This document shows, one piece after another, positions 61,150-64,000 of a DNA stretch of 64,000 nucleotides. Both the position numbers and the translations under genes were made by a program. Positions within the stretch are counted from its first letter, which is position 1. Every line of letters starts with the position of its first letter. The stretch covers positions 248,001-312,000 of the forward strand of contig NZ_JAPDHX010000005.1 in the NCBI RefSeq assembly GCF_025972045.1. Reading direction: 5' to 3'. Under the pieces are notes generated by a model that saw nothing but the letters and a program-made list of their open reading frames with translations, had not been told where the DNA came from and searched no databases. Source of the stretch: Micropruina sonneratiae. Its GTDB lineage: Bacteria; Actinomycetota; Actinomycetes; Propionibacteriales; Propionibacteriaceae.

Positions 61150-62591
61150 GGGCCTGGTTGACCCAGCTGCTCGCGGTTCGCGAGCGGCCGCTGCGGGCCC
61201 GGCTGGCGGCCCTGACCGCCGCCGCGGTGGCATCCGCGGTGGCGCTCACCGGCGTCGCCGCCTGGCTGATCACCCGGATCACCGTCTACAACCAGCTCGA
61301 CAACGAACTGGTCGACATCGCCGCGGTCACCGCGAACTGGGTGGCGGTCGACATCGAGGGCATGGGCGGGCTGGACACCAACGCGCTCAAGGCGGCCAAC
61401 GTGACGGTCATGCTGGTGCGCTCCGACAACCGGATCAGCACCCTGCCGGGCGCGTCGGTCACGCTGGTGCCCGGCGTCCAGGAGTTGTCGGTGGCCCGCC
61501 GCCAGCAGGGCTGGTCCGCGCGCACCGGTGAGGCGTCCAACGGGCAGCCGTACCGCATCGTGGCGGTGCCACTCACCTCGAGCGACGAGAGCTACGCCCT
61601 GGTGCTGGGCCGGCCGTTGGAGCCGACCAACAACATCATGGCCACGCTGGCCTGGTCGCTCACCTTCTTCGGCGTGCTCGGGGTCGGGGTCTCCAGCGCG
61701 ATCGGCTTCGTCATCGCCCGCTCGGCGATCCGACCCGTCGAACGACTGAGCGAGGCCGTCGCCCGGGTCACCGACACCAACGAACTGAATCCGATCGAGG
61801 TGGACGGCTCCGGCGAACTGGAGGATCTGAGCCGCTCGTTCAACACCATGCTGCGGTCGCTGCAGTTGTCGCGCGAACGGCAGCGCCGGCTGATCGCGGA
61901 CGCCGGGCACGAGTTGCGCACCCCGCTCACCTCACTGCGCACGAACGTCGAGCTGCTGGTGGCCGACGAACGCAGCCGGATGCTGCCCGAGGGTGCCCGG
62001 GCCGACATTCTGCGCGACGTCGCCGGCCAGCTCGGCGAGTTCACCACCCTGGTCGGCGACCTGGTGCTGCTCAGCCGCGAGGATTCGATGCAGCCGCATC
62101 CCGAGCCGGTCGATCTGCGCGACGTGGTGAACAGTGCCGTGGCCCGTGCCAAGCGACGCGGACCCTCCCTCACCTTCGACGTGGAACTGCACCCGTTCTA
62201 CCTGGTCGGCGAACCGGACCTGCTCGAACGGGCGATCACCAACCTGCTGGACAACGCGGTGAAGTTCTCCCCGCCCTCCGGCACGGTGCACGTGCTGCTC
62301 GAGGGCGACCGGCTGCGGATCTCCGACCAGGGCCCCGGCATCCCCGATGACGAGCTGCCACACGTCTTCGACCGGTTCTGGCGCTCCCCCTCGGCCCGCA
62401 ACACCCCCGGTTCGGGGCTCGGGCTCTCGATCGTGGCGCAGACGATCAAGGCGCACGGCGGGTGGGTGAAGGCCGGACGCTCCGCCGAGGGCGGCGCCGA
62501 GTTCATCGTGCGGCTGCCGGGCAGCAGCACCGCCCCCGAGGACGCCCCCGACGAGGAGTCCACCGCCCTGCTACCCCGCATCCACGGCTGA
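61146..62591 (+). CDS. mprB: Sensor histidine kinase, MprB-like
   Basis: The 481-residue membrane kinase has helix 1 (about 20-42), an extracytoplasmic sensor (about 43-160), helix 2 ([18 protein letters not shown]), a HAMP linker ([19 protein letters not shown]), the dimerisation box [20 protein letters not shown] with phospho-His, and an ATPase domain with N box [12 protein letters not shown]1 DQGPGIP and G2 GSGLGLSIV. It signals to the MprA-like partner encoded four bases overlapping upstream. The C-terminal 30 residues are acidic. GTG start 61146. Confidence 0.9.
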   Translation: MRAWLTQLLAVRERPLRARLAALTAAAVASAVALTGVAAWLITRITVYNQLDNELVDIAAVTANWVAVDIEGMGGLDTNALKAANVTVMLVRSDNRISTLPGASVTLVPGVQELSVARRQQGWSARTGEASNGQPYRIVAVPLTSSDESYALVLGRPLEPTNNIMATLAWSLTFFGVLGVGVSSAIGFVIARSAIRPVERLSEAVARVTDTNELNPIEVDGSGELEDLSRSFNTMLRSLQLSRERQRRLIADAGHELRTPLTSLRTNVELLVADERSRMLPEGARADILRDVAGQLGEFTTLVGDLVLLSREDSMQPHPEPVDLRDVVNSAVARAKRRGPSLTFDVELHPFYLVGEPDLLERAITNLLDNAVKFSPPSGTVHVLLEGDRLRISDQGPGIPDDELPHVFDRFWRSPSARNTPGSGLGLSIVAQTIKAHGGWVKAGRSAEGGAEFIVRLPGSSTAPEDAPDEESTALLPRIHG

Positions 62592-62614
62592 GGAACAGGG
62601 GTCCCTCATTCCGG

Positions 62615-62633
62615 CGGACGCCGGGGGCGTCCG
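62615..62633 (+). terminator. Short hairpin after mprB
   Basis: CGGACGCC (62615-62622) pairs with GGCGTCCG (62626-62633) around a GGG loop, between the convergent mprB-like gene and the 52-aa gene. Both arms are copies of the heptamer GGACGCC that recurs throughout the window. Confidence 0.5.
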
Positions 62634-62646
62634 AGCTGGGCCGGCC

Positions 62647-62805
62647 TCAGGGAACCTTGGGCAGCTTGGTGGCGTTGTGCGACCAGCGTCGCACCTCGCA
62701 GTTGGTCGAGACGTAGTCCCAGCCGACCGCGTGCAGGCGGTCGGCGAATCCGTGGTTGCGGTGCAGCCAGCGGCCGAAGGGTCGCGAAGGTCGCTCGGCG
62801 GTCAT
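62647..62805 (-). CDS. Small basic protein of unknown function (52 aa)
   Basis: ATG 62805 (MTAERPSRPFGRWLHRNHGFA) has AGGAGG nine bases upstream; an earlier ATG 62814 would be too close to that site. The product is basic, with one cysteine and a C-terminal RRWSHNATKLPKVP. No family recognised. It begins one base after the stop of the 65-aa gene, so the two are coupled. Confidence 0.6.
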   Translation of the reverse strand: MTAERPSRPFGRWLHRNHGFADRLHAVGWDYVSTNCEVRRWSHNATKLPKVP

Positions 62806-62806
62806 C

Positions 62807-63004
62807 TCACTCATCCTCCTGTGGCGTGCGGGATCCTCCGAAGGTGAAGGTGCGCAGGGTGACCGGAGCGGCCGGTTGCTGCGGGGTGGGCTCGGGCTCG
62901 GGACGGCTGCCGGGGGCCACCGGCCGCACGGACTCGCCCAGCGCGGCACGGATGGCATCGCCGACGGCACTGGTGGCGGGGCGGTACTTGCGGGTCTCGG
63001 CCAT
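62807..63004 (-). CDS. Small protein of unknown function (65 aa)
   Basis: ATG 63004 begins MAETRKYRPATSAVGDAIRAAL, a short amphipathic helix, followed by a Pro/Gln-rich linker and a TLRTFTFGGSR segment. Codon use is normal for the genome. It may be cotranscribed with the 52-aa gene and diverges from the MFS gene across 101 bp. Function cannot be inferred. Confidence 0.55.
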   Translation of the reverse strand: MAETRKYRPATSAVGDAIRAALGESVRPVAPGSRPEPEPTPQQPAAPVTLRTFTFGGSRTPQEDE

Positions 63005-63105
63005 GCCCGAATCCTAACCCGGGCGGTGCTGGCCGCCCCCAGGGGCCGGTTGTGCGTTTTGTGTCAGTCGTCGCTGGCACGATGGGCCCAGCGCTTGGAG
63101 GCCCA

Positions 63106-64000
63106 GTGACCGACGGACCGGTGAACGACCGACCCGCGACCGATCGACCGGTCGACGCGGCGGTCGGCCGCGGCCTGTTCCACCAGCTGTTGGCGAACAC
63201 CCTCATCGCCAACGTCACCACCAGCTTCCTGTGGTTCTCGCTCACCTTCTGGGTGTACCTCGAGACCCAGTCGGTGTTCCTGACGGCGATCATCGGCGGG
63301 TCCTTCATGGCGTTCGTCTCGGTGATGGGCATCCCGTTCGGCAGCTGGGTCGACCGCACCCGCAAGAAACAGGTGATGGTGGTCTCGACGATCATCACCG
63401 GTTGCTGCTTCCTGCTCGCGCTGGGCGTGTTCCTGGCCACCCCGACCGCCGAGCTGCTCCGGTTCGGCAGCTGGCAGTTCGCGGCCTTCGTCGGGCTCGT
63501 CCTGCTCGGTGCCGTCGTCGAGAGCGCCCGCAGCATCGCCCTGGCCACCTGTGTGACGCTGCTGATCCCGGCGTCCGAGCGCGACAAGGCCAACGGCCTG
63601 GTCGGCATGGTCGGCGGTTTCGGCTTCGCGGTCACCTCGGTGTTCTCCGGCCTGGTGGTCGGCCAGCTGGGCATGCTCTGGGCCATCGTCATCTCGTGTG
63701 CGCTGACCATGGTGTCGTTGGTGCACCTGCTCACCGTCGCCGTGCCCGAGGCCGAGGTGGTGCACAACGCCGAAGCCGCTGCGCCGGTCGACTTCGCCGG
63801 CGCCTTCCGCGCCGTGCGTGAGGTGCCCGGGCTGACCGGCCTGGTGCTGTTCGCCTGCTTCAACAACCTGCTCGGCGGCGTGTTCATCGCCCTGATGGAT
63901 CCCTACGGGCTCTCGCTGGTGTCCGTCGAGGTGTGGGGTGTGCTGTGGGGCGTGCTCAGCCTCGGCTTCATCATCGGCGCGGGCTGGGTGACGAAGCGGG
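63106..64000 (+). CDS. MFS transporter (3' end beyond window)
   Basis: The visible 298 residues begin at GTG 63106 with TTGGAGG just upstream. A hydrophilic N terminus rich in Asp/Pro/Arg (about 1-25, partly repeated DRP units) precedes about eight membrane helices. MFS features include the loop between helices 2 and 3, GIPFGSWVDRTRKKQVMV, with the conserved basic motif, and ARSIALATCVTLLIPASERDKANGLVGMVGG. It resembles the drug- or siderophore-efflux MFS-3 group. The frame is open at 64000; the remaining helices are outside. It diverges from the two small genes. Confidence 0.88.
   Translation, partial: MTDGPVNDRPATDRPVDAAVGRGLFHQLLANTLIANVTTSFLWFSLTFWVYLETQSVFLTAIIGGSFMAFVSVMGIPFGSWVDRTRKKQVMVVSTIITGCCFLLALGVFLATPTAELLRFGSWQFAAFVGLVLLGAVVESARSIALATCVTLLIPASERDKANGLVGMVGGFGFAVTSVFSGLVVGQLGMLWAIVISCALTMVSLVHLLTVAVPEAEVVHNAEAAAPVDFAGAFRAVREVPGLTGLVLFACFNNLLGGVFIALMDPYGLSLVSVEVWGVLWGVLSLGFIIGAGWVTKR

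Overview
The window is about 70% G+C. It carries actinobacterial hallmarks: a GTP-type PEP carboxykinase, a WhiB-like regulator, a LytR-CpsA-Psr ligase, an MprAB-like two-component pair, SigE-type ECF sigma, DUF1707, DUF4349 and DUF4921 proteins, a DUF222/13E12 HNH protein and a polyprenol-phosphomannose-type GT-C glycosyltransferase. GTG starts and ATGA/GTGA gene overlaps are common. I read it as chromosomal DNA of an actinomycete, perhaps Propionibacteriaceae; the family-level guess is inference only. I see no CRISPR array, rRNA, intact insertion sequence, prophage or replication origin.

Left part (1-23,600). A 5'-truncated HNH protein is followed by a beta-carbonic-anhydrase-like protein that lost its Asp/Arg dyad, tRNA-Arg(ACG), pckG and a lipoprotein. 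A UvrA-like ABC ATPase has a small gene of unknown function just upstream. An AT-richer, gene-poor patch with a frameshifted coding remnant sits at the 3' side of tRNA-Ser(GCT). Next come an LCP cell-wall ligase, a PH-domain membrane protein directly behind tRNA-Ser(TGA), a quinone oxidoreductase, a heterodimeric ABC exporter with complementary loss of ATPase motifs, a VOC protein and a three-gene ABC-2 exporter. Then follow a frameshifted surface-repeat remnant, DUF1707 and DUF4921 proteins, an atypical WhiB-like regulator, three welded fragments of a peptide-ABC operon, and a HAD phosphatase.

Middle part (23,600-43,700). Mostly housekeeping genes: serS, a PAP2-diacylglycerol-kinase fusion, a TyrA-PheA-like fusion, a GT-C mannosyltransferase, an aat-fpg pair, EcsC, an alpha/beta hydrolase, DMP19, a VTC-domain protein followed by an SGNH-hydrolase stub, a ferredoxin-NADP reductase-like enzyme, an sseA-alr pair, and a 2-oxoacid dehydrogenase operon (E1 alpha, E1 beta, E2). 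That operon is preceded by a well-formed promoter whose 17-nt spacer contains a perfect 14-bp palindrome.

Right part (43,700-64,000). A LysR regulator, a large FtsX/MacB-type permease with no ATPase partner, an Orc1/Cdc6-like AAA ATPase, a Na+/H+ antiporter, a DUF4349 lipoprotein, DinB, a FAD oxidoreductase and a YdeI-like protein. Then a secreted 5'-nucleotidase, a SigE-type sigma factor overlapping a membrane partner gene, ornithine carbamoyltransferase, a small holin-like membrane protein with a low-molecular-weight phosphatase, mprAB-like genes, two tiny genes of unknown function and the start of an MFS transporter.

No clearly novel multi-gene defence or biosynthetic system is evident. 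The most unusual items are the single-site heterodimeric ABC exporter, the TyrA-PheA-like fusion, the WhiB-like protein lacking the usual GVWGG turn, the tRNA-abutting gene, and several decayed operons that record recent gene loss.
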